NCBI RefSeq assembly: GCF_033880585.1
Contig: NZ_CP137624.1
Coordinates: 744,001-808,000, forward strand
DNA length: 64,000 nt
DNA from: Lysinibacillus louembei
GTDB taxonomy: Bacteria; Bacillota; Bacilli; Bacillales_A; Planococcaceae
Direction: 5' to 3'
How positions within the stretch are numbered: the stretch's first letter is position 1; each line of letters begins with the position of its first letter. The notes below the pieces were generated by a model, which saw only the letters and a list, made by a program, of their open reading frames with translations, searched no databases and had not been told where the DNA came from. Positions 26,744 through 37,113 of the stretch are shown here, one piece after another. Made by a program: the position numbers and the translations under genes.

Positions 26744-28696
26744 TTAATATTTAAACTGCCCCATATACTCGCGTAATGCATCAGCCGTATTTTGTAAAAC
26801 TTTCGCTGCTGCTGCTATTTCATGCATGGACGCTAAAGTTTGCTCTGTAGATGCTGCAACTTCCTCCGATGCTGCAGCATTCGACTTCGCATGATCAGAT
26901 AGCTCAAGTGCTGTCGCTGACACTTCTTCAACTACCGCTGTAATTTCCTCAGAAGCTGCTGAAACACTTTCAATTTTTGGCGCAATATTTTGTAAGCTTT
27001 CTACAATGTTAATAAATTTCTCTTTTGTTTGCTCCGTTAATTGCAAGCCTTGCTCTACATCTGTTGTTGCTTTTTCCATCGCTTGGACAGATTGCGCCGT
27101 ATCCTGCTGGATAGCTACAATTAGCTCTGAAATTTGGTTTGTTGATTGCAATGATTGCTCAGCTAGCTTACGCACTTCATCCGCAACAACTGCAAAGCCT
27201 TTACCATGCTCGCCCGCTCTTGCTGCTTCAATAGCTGCATTTAATGCTAATAAATTCGTTTGATCTGAAATCGCTGTAATGATTTCCAAAATCGAGCCGA
27301 TTTCCTTTGTGCGCTCATATAATGAATTAATCGTTTTATCCGATTGCGCAACAGAGGTATGAATTGATTGCATCTGAATAGATGTATGCTGCACAGCTTG
27401 TCCACCTTCATCCGCTAGTTGCATCGCATAGCCGGATAAATCTGATACTTGCATTGTACTATCTGTTACTTCTACAATTCCTTTTGCTACTTCTTCAATC
27501 GAAATTGCATTTTGCTCAATGCCTTCTGTTTGCTTTTCTGTACTACTCGCTACTTCCTGCATCGCATCTGATACTTGCTCAGAGGCAGCAATGTTTTCAC
27601 TTGTACTTATCGTTAAATTTTGTGCATACACTTGTACTTGCTCTGTGCTTTGCTCTACATGCTTTAATAGACGCTTTAAGCTAAGCTTCATCGATACGAA
27701 GGCTTCGGCAAGCTGCCCAATTTCATCCTTTGTATGAATATCGATAAATGTCGTTAAATCACCTTCACTAATTTTCACAGCATTCGCTTGTAGCTCTTTA
27801 ATCGGACGAACGATAGAACGAATCATTAGTAGTACAAATGCACCACCTACAACAATAGCAATTGCCACAATAATGATAATGACCGTTAATGTTTTACCAG
27901 CTGATTGTGTCGCCTCTGCTGTAAACATTGTACCGAGCATTTTCCAGCCAGTTAATTCATTCGTTCCAAACAAAATATGGCGATCCTTTTCTTTAATAAT
28001 GCCCGTATTTTGTGCATAAACATCTTCTATATAATTTCCCTCTGCCTGTGTACCACTTTCTTGATCTTGCTCAACAATGTATAGCTGCTGGCTATCCAAT
28101 AAAGAAGCAAAGCCTGTTTCGCCAATTTTTATACTATTGGCAATATCCCCTAGCACCGCAATATTTAAATCTAATGCCATGACACCCGAGTTATCTGTCA
28201 TTGCCTTCGACAGCGTAACGACAACATTTCCGCTTGATGCTGAAATATATGGCGGTGAAATTGCTACTTCATTCTTGTTATTCATTGCTGCCTCATACCA
28301 ATCTCTCGTACGTGGATCATAGCCACTCGGCACTTCCTCAATCGGTGTAGCAATCATTTGCCCGTCCTCCGTACCAACATAAAGCAGCTCCGCCTCTGGA
28401 TGCACATTCACATATTCATCCAACAGTGCTCTTAGCTCCTCGCGCTTCTCCTGTTGAAAGGAAGCCGCCTTCAACTTGTTCGCAAAATACTCAACATCAT
28501 ATATTTTTGGTGCAATCATATTCGTAATATTTGTATCCAGCATGCGCACACTTTCTTCAGCACTCGATTGCTGCTCTACTAAAATTTGCTGCTTCGCACT
28601 TTGATACGCCACCGCTCCAATAACAAATGATGGGATTAAAAGAATTAATAAAAATGAAAAAATTAGCTTTTTTCTAATGCTTACTCGCTTTAACAT
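26744..28696 (-). CDS. Methyl-accepting chemotaxis protein (Cache sensor)
   Basis: A 650-residue transmembrane chemoreceptor. TM1 is at about 11-31. A double-Cache-like extracytoplasmic sensor spans about 35-270, with the [12 protein letters not shown] motif typical of dCache_1 amine/amino-acid-type sensors. TM2 is about 272-295 and HAMP about 296-350. The cytoplasmic signalling tip contains the invariant [20 protein letters not shown] hairpin. AAGGAGAGG precedes the ATG. The gene is monocistronic between two terminators. It may steer the cell to a substrate of the adjacent operons, but no sequence evidence links them. Confidence 0.94.
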   Translation of the reverse strand: MLKRVSIRKKLIFSFLLILLIPSFVIGAVAYQSAKQQILVEQQSSAEESVRMLDTNITNMIAPKIYDVEYFANKLKAASFQQEKREELRALLDEYVNVHPEAELLYVGTEDGQMIATPIEEVPSGYDPRTRDWYEAAMNNKNEVAISPPYISASSGNVVVTLSKAMTDNSGVMALDLNIAVLGDIANSIKIGETGFASLLDSQQLYIVEQDQESGTQAEGNYIEDVYAQNTGIIKEKDRHILFGTNELTGWKMLGTMFTAEATQSAGKTLTVIIIIVAIAIVVGGAFVLLMIRSIVRPIKELQANAVKISEGDLTTFIDIHTKDEIGQLAEAFVSMKLSLKRLLKHVEQSTEQVQVYAQNLTISTSENIAASEQVSDAMQEVASSTEKQTEGIEQNAISIEEVAKGIVEVTDSTMQVSDLSGYAMQLADEGGQAVQHTSIQMQSIHTSVAQSDKTINSLYERTKEIGSILEIITAISDQTNLLALNAAIEAARAGEHGKGFAVVADEVRKLAEQSLQSTNQISELIVAIQQDTAQSVQAMEKATTDVEQGLQLTEQTKEKFINIVESLQNIAPKIESVSAASEEITAVVEEVSATALELSDHAKSNAAASEEVAASTEQTLASMHEIAAAAKVLQNTADALREYMGQFKY

Positions 28697-28896
28697 CGTA
28701 GCCTCTCCTTAAATTACACCCCATCGTATTAATGAAATCCCTCCCTGTACCTCCTAATTTTAGCATAATATATTTTCGAAAATAAGCATGGAATGAACGG
28801 GAAACATTAATGGGTGATTAACTGTATTACTTATTGTAGGGATTGGAATCAACAATCCTTTAAATAATTTACAAGATACTACTAATTATATGGTGA

Positions 28897-29299
28897 TCAA
28901 AAAGAGGTATGTGCACTATATATTGCACAGATGATTGAGAGCCAGCTAATATACCAACGATGAAGAACTTTATATAAAGTAACAGGCACGATAACCTTAT
29001 TTTGAGAGATTCTGAATCATTCCCATAGAAGTTACATGTGCGCTCCATATAAAGGGAACCCTAAAAAATTGTTCAAAAACTTTGCTATTTCATTCTCAAC
29101 CAAAAAAATCGAATGCTGAAGAAGTTTTCTCTTCATAACGTTCAGTTTTTTGATTAGCTAAACTTCTTCTATCCTGAAAGTAGATTGCATAAGTAATCAT
29201 CATTAATAAATAAAAATATGAATAAAATACACAAGTAGAAATGACAAAATAATCTCTCACTGTATAGGGCTTAGTTGAATGTCGAATGCACTTTTTATG
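28897..29299 (-). pseudogene. Possible decayed two-TM potassium-channel-like gene
   Basis: Two minus-strand open stretches in different frames look protein-like although neither is a complete gene. The first (29299 to a stop at 29096-29098, 67 codons) reads KPYTVRDYFVIS, a hydrophobic segment, then IYFQDRRSL and ERYEEKTSSAFDFF. It resembles TM1 and the start of the pore helix of small ion channels. The second (29016 to a stop at 28897-28899) reads VPVTLYKVLHRW and another hydrophobic stretch, as expected just after a selectivity filter. The filter itself is missing, and no start codon with a ribosome binding site is present. The assignment is tentative. Confidence 0.3.
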
Positions 29300-29306
29300 T
29301 TAATTA

Positions 29307-29339
29307 AAACCAAGTGACTTTGAGATAATCACTTGGTTT
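29307..29339 (-). terminator. Terminator after the large SLH surface protein gene
   Basis: A perfect 11-bp stem, AAACCAAGTGA with TCACTTGGTTT, lies about 20 bp past the stop at 29358. It is followed on the minus strand by TTTTAATTAA. Confidence 0.85.
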
Positions 29340-29357
29340 CTTGTTTACTACTTATAT

Positions 29358-32300
29358 TTATTGAGTTCGCTTACTTGGATCATATACTGTACCATAGATC
29401 TTATTCAAATTCCCATATTTATCCTCTAAAACAATCGTTATCCAATCCCCGTGCATACGAGGTCCAGGTGGTGGTGCATCCAAATCTTGCCCAAAGAATT
29501 TGTATGGGTGGGTTAGATTTATAGTTATACGCGCTGCTCCACTTTCTCCACTCGTTTCAACAACTCCTGTTCCTTTTGCCAATGAACTATCTGTGCCATT
29601 CACAACTGACTCAACCACTTGTGCTGCTGTTCTATCTATAATAGTTGTCTCATCTGTTCCCCATGCATCGGATAGATAGTAATATTTCAGTACTTCACCA
29701 TTGTCATAGGATTGCTGAGCAGATGACAATAGAACGAATGTTGCTTCTACTTTTTTGTCATCTCCTAGAGTGTTCAAGTAACTAAGCTTCACTTCCTCTA
29801 GCATCGCATCCAACTTTCGGTAAGCATATTTACCTGTATTAACAAATTTATGCCCCTCATAACCTGAAATAATAAAGTCTCGTGAGCCATTTACTAGTTC
29901 ATCTTTCATTGTTACAGTGATTGTTTTATTTACATCAGCAGGTAGTTTCGCCTTAATAACCAGTTGACTACTTTTAGTAGTATCTGAGCCCACTGTATAT
30001 CTTACAGCTTCATATTTATTTGTTACATCTGCACCTGTACTATCTGTGATTGTTAGAATTTCTGGTAAATCTATAATGACTGTATCTCCTGTACTTACAA
30101 GATTCGATTTACCTTCCACATTTCGTCTAATCGCTTCACTAAATGTAATTGTAAACGTATCATCATGGTTACGGTAAATCAGACCTGAATAATATGTTGG
30201 CTTGAGTATCGGTTCTCCTGGCTTCGATTTCGAATCTTTTCCTACCGGTGAAGTCATACCTATCTCTGGTGCTTTGCCATCTGAGTAGAAATCTTGCCAC
30301 ATAAAGCCTGAGCTTGTACGGTCGTGGTCAGTATAATTACTATTTGCCTTATAAATTGTGAAATTCCCATACGTATCCTCTGCACCTACATATACGATAT
30401 ATTCTGTATGTGGTTTTAAGGTAATGTTTGCTTTCAATGCTCCGGAAAGTCCATTTCCTGTCTTCTCAACACTAGGTCTACGTTTCAATTCTGTTTCCAA
30501 ACGTCTTTCATCTGCTGGAGCTGTTAATTTAGCATCTGGATTTTCAATTATATTCCCGTCTGTATCTTCAATTCTTTTTTCCACAAACCAGTAATGTAGT
30601 TTTACTGTTTCATTCGTTTCAAAGCTAAAGATTGCCTTGTTATCGACATTTTCCTCTGGCTTAATCTCTAAGTTACGGATTAAAGGTGCTTTAACATCTC
30701 CGAAAATTTCGCTAGGTCCCGCAATTTTAGAAAGCTCGCCACCACGGTCTCTTAATACCATATAAATAGAATAACTATTGAATGGGTTTAATTTATTTTG
30801 TTCAATAGAAATTGGTGGTAATTTTTGTGTTTTTGCTTCTAAATTCGCTGGGCCTGTACCTGTTAGAACATAAATATTCTCTCCACCTATTTGGAACTTA
30901 CCAGAGCGATCTGTGCTACTACTTGCCCATTCATTGATAAAATCTCGCTCTGTAATATTATTATCTGTTAAATATTGTTGTAGTGTAACTATATCTCCAC
31001 TAGTTGTCTTTACTGTATTTGGTAATATCATATAATAGTAAGAACCTGCTTTATTTGGCTTGAATTCCACCTCTGCTCGGCGGAAGCCATCAGATTCATC
31101 TGCTTTATTGATAACATTTTCTATAGTAATCGTCGGAGAAACCTTATCTTCATGCACATATTCTGCATAGTTACGAACAGTACTTCCTGGAGGTACGGTG
31201 TTATTATTTTCAAACGGCTTCCCTGCTAAATCTTTAACACCTGGTAGTACTGTTACACGTAGTGTATCGTTATTAACAAATCCCGTATCTGATGGAATTG
31301 TTAATAAAACCTTTGTACTACCTTCTTTATATACTACCTCAGAAGGTATAATCCCTTTATCATTCGGACCATTGACAATAACTGTACCTGTTAATAAATA
31401 GTTATTTTTATTATTTGCACTTTCAAAATCTAATTTTTCATTTACAGTTAATTCAAATTGCGTACTACTTATTCTTTCTAATCTCCCGTTAACAACAAAT
31501 GGATTCTCATAATCAAGATCAGATGTCTCAACAGGATTTTTAGTCTTCTCTGCTGGATCCTCTGAAATATTACCTGATTTATCTTTCATTACAACATAAA
31601 TATCATATGGTGTATTTGGTTCTAAATCTCCAACAATCACTTTAACTTTGTCTTTTGTATTAGCTTTGCCTGTGCCGCTAGGATTTGCCATAATATCTGC
31701 TGTTGTTGGATCAGGAGCTGTTGTAGCTCGGCGAATATAATAGTAGTAGTCCCCTGGCTCAGATGGTGTGAATTCAAATTCGATTCGCTGACCACCGTGC
31801 AAATCTTTTGCTGTTAGATCGCGCACTATTGGCGGCGTGCCATCCTTCGTCGTAAACTCATATTCTTCCTTCTCCGAAGCATTCCCTGCATTATCGACAA
31901 CAACTAAATATAAAACATACTCTGTTTCTTCATCTAGGCCTGTAATTGTGAAAGATGTTGGTGTATTTGCTTTGACTGTACCGCGCTTTTCTGCATTTTG
32001 CTGTAAAATTTCACGTATCGTCGGTGCCTTCTTAGTTGCTTCTAATGCAACCCAATAATACGTTCCATCCTCATTCGACGTAAACGTAGCAGTTGCCGTA
32101 ACACCCGCTGTATCTACCGAGGTGATTGTTGCAACTGGACGCGTTTCATCTGGGATCTCCTTGTCCTCTTCTTCACGGTCAATAGGCTTGCCATCAGGGT
32201 CTGTAATATTGCCCATTTTATCGTCATCGTTTTCGAAGTCATCGAAAATTTGGTTTGGCTTTTTGTCCTTTGGTAAAACAACGCGATCAATATAAACATG

Positions 32301-33764
32301 CTCACCTAAATCAATCCAGCCTGAGCTATTATCTACATATAAGAAGTCGATAAAGCTATCTGTATTAAGGTAGACGCTTTTCTCATTGTTTTTATAGATT
32401 GTTTCAATATTGTGCACACCGTAAAGGACTAAGTTGCGAGCTGTTTCGATATACATTGTTGTCATATCCGCATATATTTCTACTTGCTCTGTATCACGTG
32501 CAATCGTTACACGACTTAACGTATCGTCAGCTGATACAAATGTATAGTTACGTTCAATGAATAGATTTGATACATATGCATCCTCAAAGTCTACGTAACC
32601 GTCTGCTTTGCTCATACGTGCTGAGTAACGTGTATTTGGCTTAGCGTTTTTATCTGGTACAGGCTTTAATACTTCATTATCTTTTGGATTTAAATAGCCA
32701 TCGTCATCTGGTACATTCGGCTGTGACCAATCGATAAAGCCTACACCTGAAATGCTTGCAACATTTAGGCTTTCGATGCGCTGTGTGTAATCAGCCAACG
32801 TTTTACGTGGCACCTCAGCAATCGTTGTGCGACCATTTAGCTTCATATTTTTCACACGTAAATAAGTACCGTTAATTGTTAAATTGCCATTAAAGTTTGC
32901 ACCACCGCCATCTAATGCGATTAGACGGTTTGCTGTACCAGAGGCATTTAACGTTAGCTCACGAATGCCTGTTAATGTTTTTCCACTAAACGTTCCATCA
33001 ATAACAGCACCCTTTAATGCGGCTGCATTTCCTTCATTAACAAAAGCCTTTAGTGACGAGCCAATTGTGTACTGGACACCGTTAATGTAAATGACATCCC
33101 CACGAATATCGCCCACTTTATAAGATGGATTACCTTTGTCTGCCTTTTCTGCGCGCCAAATAAATGTCGCTAGCTGTGCTCGCGTCACTGTGCCAAATGG
33201 CTCAAAAGTATTCGCAGTTGTACCCTTTGCGATATTTAAATTATATAAGGTTTGAATATATGCTTCATTTGCATTTTGACTTGTTACATCTTTAAAGTTG
33301 TGATTAATCTTTGATGCCACTTCGAGCTGGAAGCCAAGTGTAAGGGCTTTTGCAATTTGACCACGTGTAATTAATTCATTCGGCTTGAATGATTTATCAT
33401 TAAAGCCATCAATTACGCCTTCATTGGCAATCGCTGCAATGTATGCATAGTACGGGTGCGATTGTGGTACATCCTTAAAGCCTGGATTTTGTTGACGTGC
33501 GACATTTAACCCCATTGCAATTGCAAGAATTTTTGCTGCCTCACCTCTAGTCACAGCCTCGCTTGGTCTGAACGTGCCATCGCTATAGCCGCTTATCACA
33601 CCACGGTTCACTAAATCTAATACTGGTTTATAATAATCCGCATTGGGATTTAAATCTTTAAATACATATGCATTGGCTGCTGGTGGCAACGCAACAAGAA
33701 TACCGCTAGATGCTAAAACTGTCGCAACTGCTGCTTTGCTTAATTTTTTATATTTATTTTTCAT
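29358..33764 (-). CDS. Giant SLH-anchored surface protein, 1468 residues
   Basis: The signal peptide is about residues 1-32 (ANA-Y). Three N-terminal SLH modules span about 33-205; they should bind the secondary cell-wall polymer. A repetitive beta region (about 215-330; TLNASG, LTINGTYLRVKNMKLNG) resembles a short parallel beta-helix. Then come several fibronectin-III/Big-like domains (about 545-1430), each with the pattern 'VATITS...TSNEDGTYYW' and 'TEYVLYLVVVDNAGN', plus Asp/Gly calcium-like turns. AGGAGGGG precedes the ATG. It is probably an S-layer-associated or adhesin-like protein. The number of FN3-like domains was estimated by eye. Confidence 0.88.
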   Translation of the reverse strand: MKNKYKKLSKAAVATVLASSGILVALPPAANAYVFKDLNPNADYYKPVLDLVNRGVISGYSDGTFRPSEAVTRGEAAKILAIAMGLNVARQQNPGFKDVPQSHPYYAYIAAIANEGVIDGFNDKSFKPNELITRGQIAKALTLGFQLEVASKINHNFKDVTSQNANEAYIQTLYNLNIAKGTTANTFEPFGTVTRAQLATFIWRAEKADKGNPSYKVGDIRGDVIYINGVQYTIGSSLKAFVNEGNAAALKGAVIDGTFSGKTLTGIRELTLNASGTANRLIALDGGGANFNGNLTINGTYLRVKNMKLNGRTTIAEVPRKTLADYTQRIESLNVASISGVGFIDWSQPNVPDDDGYLNPKDNEVLKPVPDKNAKPNTRYSARMSKADGYVDFEDAYVSNLFIERNYTFVSADDTLSRVTIARDTEQVEIYADMTTMYIETARNLVLYGVHNIETIYKNNEKSVYLNTDSFIDFLYVDNSSGWIDLGEHVYIDRVVLPKDKKPNQIFDDFENDDDKMGNITDPDGKPIDREEEDKEIPDETRPVATITSVDTAGVTATATFTSNEDGTYYWVALEATKKAPTIREILQQNAEKRGTVKANTPTSFTITGLDEETEYVLYLVVVDNAGNASEKEEYEFTTKDGTPPIVRDLTAKDLHGGQRIEFEFTPSEPGDYYYYIRRATTAPDPTTADIMANPSGTGKANTKDKVKVIVGDLEPNTPYDIYVVMKDKSGNISEDPAEKTKNPVETSDLDYENPFVVNGRLERISSTQFELTVNEKLDFESANNKNNYLLTGTVIVNGPNDKGIIPSEVVYKEGSTKVLLTIPSDTGFVNNDTLRVTVLPGVKDLAGKPFENNNTVPPGSTVRNYAEYVHEDKVSPTITIENVINKADESDGFRRAEVEFKPNKAGSYYYMILPNTVKTTSGDIVTLQQYLTDNNITERDFINEWASSSTDRSGKFQIGGENIYVLTGTGPANLEAKTQKLPPISIEQNKLNPFNSYSIYMVLRDRGGELSKIAGPSEIFGDVKAPLIRNLEIKPEENVDNKAIFSFETNETVKLHYWFVEKRIEDTDGNIIENPDAKLTAPADERRLETELKRRPSVEKTGNGLSGALKANITLKPHTEYIVYVGAEDTYGNFTIYKANSNYTDHDRTSSGFMWQDFYSDGKAPEIGMTSPVGKDSKSKPGEPILKPTYYSGLIYRNHDDTFTITFSEAIRRNVEGKSNLVSTGDTVIIDLPEILTITDSTGADVTNKYEAVRYTVGSDTTKSSQLVIKAKLPADVNKTITVTMKDELVNGSRDFIISGYEGHKFVNTGKYAYRKLDAMLEEVKLSYLNTLGDDKKVEATFVLLSSAQQSYDNGEVLKYYYLSDAWGTDETTIIDRTAAQVVESVVNGTDSSLAKGTGVVETSGESGAARITINLTHPYKFFGQDLDAPPPGPRMHGDWITIVLEDKYGNLNKIYGTVYDPSKRTQ

Positions 33765-34239
33765 ATGCCCCTCCTTATAATATAGAAAAAGAAATCTATA
33801 ATATTATTATCGGCTATAAAAGTTATACATTCATAGAAGAACATAAAAAATGCAGCTGACTTTACATAATCACAAATCATTTGAATATTTTGTCGATAAA
33901 TGATAGAATTTCTCTAAAAATAAAGTCCTTTCTACTCACATTTCCTTTTACTTTATCAATTACATATCTCAAATATAAAACTATCTTCTTATTGCATAAA
34001 TAATCGGCACTTATATTCACACCTTTTCCACTATAGTAGAGACAAGCTTTTCATAGTAGTATTGTTGTTAAATAATGTGCTTTATGATGTGAATGTATTG
34101 TTTTACCCCTCTATCAATTTCTATAATTACCAGGAAATTTTTAAACAAGCAACTTTGTCAAATACACTTTCATTTTAAACTAGCATATTAATGATATTCA
34201 CTCATTTGTAAGTTATTTAAAGAAAGGGGTTACTATACT
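33765..34239. other. Divergent intergenic region between the SLH giant and the CAP protein
   Basis: This 475-bp AT-rich spacer has no supported reading frame. It should carry both promoters and 5' leaders. A short hairpin, TATAG-N10-CTATA, lies at 33781-33800 in the leader of the SLH gene. No clear -35/-10 pair could be fixed by eye. Confidence 0.5.
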
Positions 34240-35163
34240 ATGTTTAAAAAATGGTTAGTCGCAATCGTTGTCGCTTGCTCTATCTTTACTATATCTTCCA
34301 CAACTACCCATGTAGATGCTAGTACATCTACTTCACAGGTTACGAAAACAAAGGTGACCGCTGCTCAGCAAAAGGTATATAAAAAGTTCCACTCAGAATA
34401 CGATATGATGTGGGAAATGGAGAAAAAGGATTACAAAAACTTTTATTTAGTTGGACGCAAAAATAATGAGGTCGTTGGTGGCTATGATACACGTAAAGGA
34501 CAAAGCTTATTTGGCATTAAAATTGGCGATTCAAGCAGCACAGTCACAAAAAAATATGGCAAGCCCGTTGACAGCATTCTAAAAAACAACACAGCATACA
34601 AACAAAGTTATGTAGATGGCAATGGCAAAGTAACTTCTGGCACATATTTCATCGACGGTAAATATGTAACATTTTTCTATGATTTACATGCTAAAAACAC
34701 AGTGCGCTCTATTTTATGGGTGACAGAGAAAACTGAGCTAACAAAGAAAGGCTTCTTTAGCGCTTCTTCCAATGATTTGCGCAACAGCTTCGAAGAATTA
34801 GCATTTCATTTAATGAATCAAGCGCGTGTAGCAAATGGCGTACCAGCGTTATTGTATGAATCACAATATAATTTTGTCGGTCGTCAGCATAGCCGAGATA
34901 TGATTTACTATAATTTCTTTGACCATAAAGGCAAGGATGGTAAACAACCTTGGGATCGCATGAAGGCTGGCGGCATCAAATTTACAGCAAGTGGTGAAAA
35001 CTTAGCTTATGGTCAATACAGTGCAATTCATGTACATGAAGCATTAATGAATTCCATCGGTCACCGTGAAAATATTTTACAAGCAAAATTCGCACATTCA
35101 TTTATCGGTGTACAATTCTCAAACACAAATATTCCGTACTTTACAATCGGGTTTTATAAATAA
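34240..35163 (+). CDS. Secreted CAP-domain (SCP/PR1-like) protein
   Basis: A 307-residue exported protein. The signal peptide is about 1-27 (ending VDA-S). An N-terminal CAP-associated domain (about 85-165) includes GYDTRKGQSLFGIKIGDSS, the usual partner of CAP in Bacilli. The C-terminal CAP domain (about 180-305) has the signature motifs FDHKG, the GENLAYG loop and IGHRENILQ. CAP proteins of Bacilli include the YkwD/SafA-region group, and most have no known enzymatic role. A GGGG-type ribosome binding site lies slightly far (about 12 nt) from the ATG. A strong bidirectional terminator follows. Confidence 0.9.
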   Translation: MFKKWLVAIVVACSIFTISSTTTHVDASTSTSQVTKTKVTAAQQKVYKKFHSEYDMMWEMEKKDYKNFYLVGRKNNEVVGGYDTRKGQSLFGIKIGDSSSTVTKKYGKPVDSILKNNTAYKQSYVDGNGKVTSGTYFIDGKYVTFFYDLHAKNTVRSILWVTEKTELTKKGFFSASSNDLRNSFEELAFHLMNQARVANGVPALLYESQYNFVGRQHSRDMIYYNFFDHKGKDGKQPWDRMKAGGIKFTASGENLAYGQYSAIHVHEALMNSIGHRENILQAKFAHSFIGVQFSNTNIPYFTIGFYK

Positions 35164-35168
35164 CAAAA

Positions 35169-35212
35169 AAAGTCCAAGCTACAGAATCACTTCAATTCTA
35201 TAGCTTGGGCTT
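35169..35212. terminator. Bidirectional terminator between the CAP gene and the second dctM
   Basis: A stem of about 17 bp with one mismatch (AAGTCCAAGCTA... pairing with TAGCTTGGGCTT) has A-runs on its left and T-runs on its right. It serves convergent genes on both strands. Confidence 0.9.
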
Positions 35213-35222
35213 TTAAATATCT

Positions 35223-36497
35223 CTATTTAATGAGAGACGGTAGCCATGTAGATAGGGCTGGTACGAATGTAATAATTAAAATATCAACAATTAAAATCAA
35301 AATAAGTGGTATCGCAAAGCGTGCAATTCGCATAATTCCAACATTGGTCAGCTTCGCTACAACGAATAAGTCGATACCTACTGGCGGTGTTACTAATCCA
35401 ATCGCTAAGTTACATACCATAATCATACCGAAATGGATTGGGTCAATTCCTAAATTGATAGCTGGTCCTAATAATAATGGAACGAAAATTAAAATTGCAG
35501 CTCCACCTTCTAAGAACATACCAATTAGAAGTAATAGAATGTTTACCATAATTAAGAATAGATATTTATTCGTTATAAACCCTGACATTGCGTCATAAAT
35601 CATATCAGGTACACCGTTAATGCCAATAAAGAAGCCAAATGCGCCTGCTAAGCCAATTACTAGCATAATTACTGAGCTGTTAACAGCACTCTTTTTGAAT
35701 ACTTGTCCTAATTCAGCTATTGATAAATCTCGATAAATAAACATACTAACAACAAGCGAATAAACAACCGCTATTACAGATGCCTCAGTTGGTGTAAAGT
35801 AACCTGAGTAAATACCACCAAGTACAATTAAAGGCATTAAAATCGCTAAAATTGCTTCTTTAAATGCTTTCGCTATAGTTGGGAAATCTGCCTTATCATC
35901 ACCAACATAGCCATTCTTTCGCGCAATAAATAAAGCGCTTACTAATAAGGAGAAAGTAATTAATAAACCAGGGAAAACACCTGCAATGAATAAATCACCA
36001 ATTGATACTTCTGCGGCAACACCATATAAAATCATGGCGATACTTGGTGGCAAGATAATACCTAAAGCACCCGCCACAGCTTGATTGGCAGCAGCGTATT
36101 CGATTTTATAGCCTTTTGCAATCATCGCTGGAATTAAAATCGAACCAATCGCTGCTGTTGTTGCAGCTCCAGAACCTGAAATGGAAGCGAAGAACATTGT
36201 CGCTAAAATGGAAACCATCGCCAAACCGCCAGTAAAGTGACCTACCAATGATGTTGCAACGTTAACAAGTCGCTTTGACATACTTCCTGCACTCATAATA
36301 TTACCCGCTAAAATAAAGAACGGAATTGCCATTAACGGGAATGAGTTTAACGCAACGAAAATTCTTTGTGGAATAATTTCCAGCGGTAATGTTGCATGCA
36401 TCATAACACCAATTATCGTTGATAGACCAAGAGAGATGGCAATTGGTACACTTAAAAACATAAAGACAAATAATGAAACGAAAAATGCTATTAACAT
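35223..36497 (-). CDS. dctM: TRAP transporter large permease subunit (DctM type), second system
   Basis: A 424-residue membrane protein with about 12 hydrophobic segments. The DctM motifs GSGAATTAAIG and LGIILPPSIAMILYG appear, with the second-half counterpart GLVTPPVGIDLFVV. It starts 1 bp after the dctQ stop, showing coupling. It shares family motifs with the dctM at 21456-22733 but is clearly divergent in sequence, so it is a separate system rather than a recent duplicate. Confidence 0.95.
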   Translation of the reverse strand: MLIAFFVSLFVFMFLSVPIAISLGLSTIIGVMMHATLPLEIIPQRIFVALNSFPLMAIPFFILAGNIMSAGSMSKRLVNVATSLVGHFTGGLAMVSILATMFFASISGSGAATTAAIGSILIPAMIAKGYKIEYAAANQAVAGALGIILPPSIAMILYGVAAEVSIGDLFIAGVFPGLLITFSLLVSALFIARKNGYVGDDKADFPTIAKAFKEAILAILMPLIVLGGIYSGYFTPTEASVIAVVYSLVVSMFIYRDLSIAELGQVFKKSAVNSSVIMLVIGLAGAFGFFIGINGVPDMIYDAMSGFITNKYLFLIMVNILLLLIGMFLEGGAAILIFVPLLLGPAINLGIDPIHFGMIMVCNLAIGLVTPPVGIDLFVVAKLTNVGIMRIARFAIPLILILIVDILIITFVPALSTWLPSLIK

Positions 36498-36992
36498 TTA
36501 CTTCTCTCCCTTCCCAATCATTTCTTCAACAATACATGCCATAGAGTTAATTAATAGCAACACCCCACCTAAAGGCAATGATAAATAAATAACTTGCATA
36601 GAGACGCCTAATGATGGCGCTTTTTGATTGCTAAAGCTGTCTGCCATTGCGTAGCCATATTTAATTAAAATAACAAAAAATACAATAGAAACGAGATGAA
36701 TCAAGATATACAATACCTTTTTTGGTTTACCAACTAAGCGCTCTAACAGCATCTCAACAGCAATTAGTTCATTGCTTCGAAGCGCTATAGAAGCACCAAT
36801 AAAAATCATGAAAATCATTAAAAAGCGTGACAATTCTTCAGACCAAGCTAGTGAAGAGCCTGCAACGAAACGAGAAAATACATTCCAAAAGATAATAAAT
36901 GTCATCGTCCCTAGCATCACCATTAGTACATAGCCCATCACTTTATTAATCATATCTACAATACGTACATATCCACGTAATACAGCTTTCAA
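36498..36992 (-). CDS. dctQ: TRAP transporter small permease subunit (DctQ type), second system
   Basis: About 165 residues with four TM segments. The conserved motif around the first loop, FSRFVAGSSLAWSEELSRFL, with Trp, Glu and Glu, is the usual DctQ signature. An in-frame ATG at 37010 has no ribosome binding site. GAGGTGA lies 7 nt before a TTG at 36992, so the TTG is taken as the start with moderate certainty. A 16-bp hairpin separates it from dctP. Confidence 0.85.
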   Translation of the reverse strand: MKAVLRGYVRIVDMINKVMGYVLMVMLGTMTFIIFWNVFSRFVAGSSLAWSEELSRFLMIFMIFIGASIALRSNELIAVEMLLERLVGKPKKVLYILIHLVSIVFFVILIKYGYAMADSFSNQKAPSLGVSMQVIYLSLPLGGVLLLINSMACIVEEMIGKGEK

Positions 36993-37041
36993 TATTATTT
37001 CACCTCTCATGATTGAATTAACTAAGTTACTGAATTAAGCT

Positions 37042-37087
37042 AAAACAGCACTTTGTACGGTATACATTCCTTACAAAGTGCTGTTTT
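37042..37087 (-). promoter_or_regulatory. Hairpin between dctP and dctQ (second TRAP operon)
   Basis: A perfect 16-bp stem (AAAACAGCACTTTGTA with TACAAAGTGCTGTTTT, 14-nt loop) follows the dctP stop. It is stronger than the equivalent hairpin of the first TRAP operon. On the minus strand only four T follow, so it may act as a leaky terminator or 3' stabiliser that favours DctP over the permease. Confidence 0.75.
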
Positions 37088-37113
37088 CGCAATTAGAATG
37101 CAACTAGCAATAC

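Larger units (their letters stand above)
28697..29357. other. 661-bp intergenic region upstream of the chemoreceptor
   Basis: Apart from the possible channel remnant and the terminator at 29307-29339 there is no supported gene. TGTGCA-N8-TGCACA (28910-28929) forms an inverted repeat, but no promoter or regulated gene is evident beside it. Confidence 0.5.

Noticed and set aside
28910-28929. TGTGCA-N8-TGCACA inverted repeat that resembles a CRP-type site
   Set aside because: There is no clear promoter or regulated gene beside it, it lies in the probable channel remnant, and a 6-bp arm can arise by chance.
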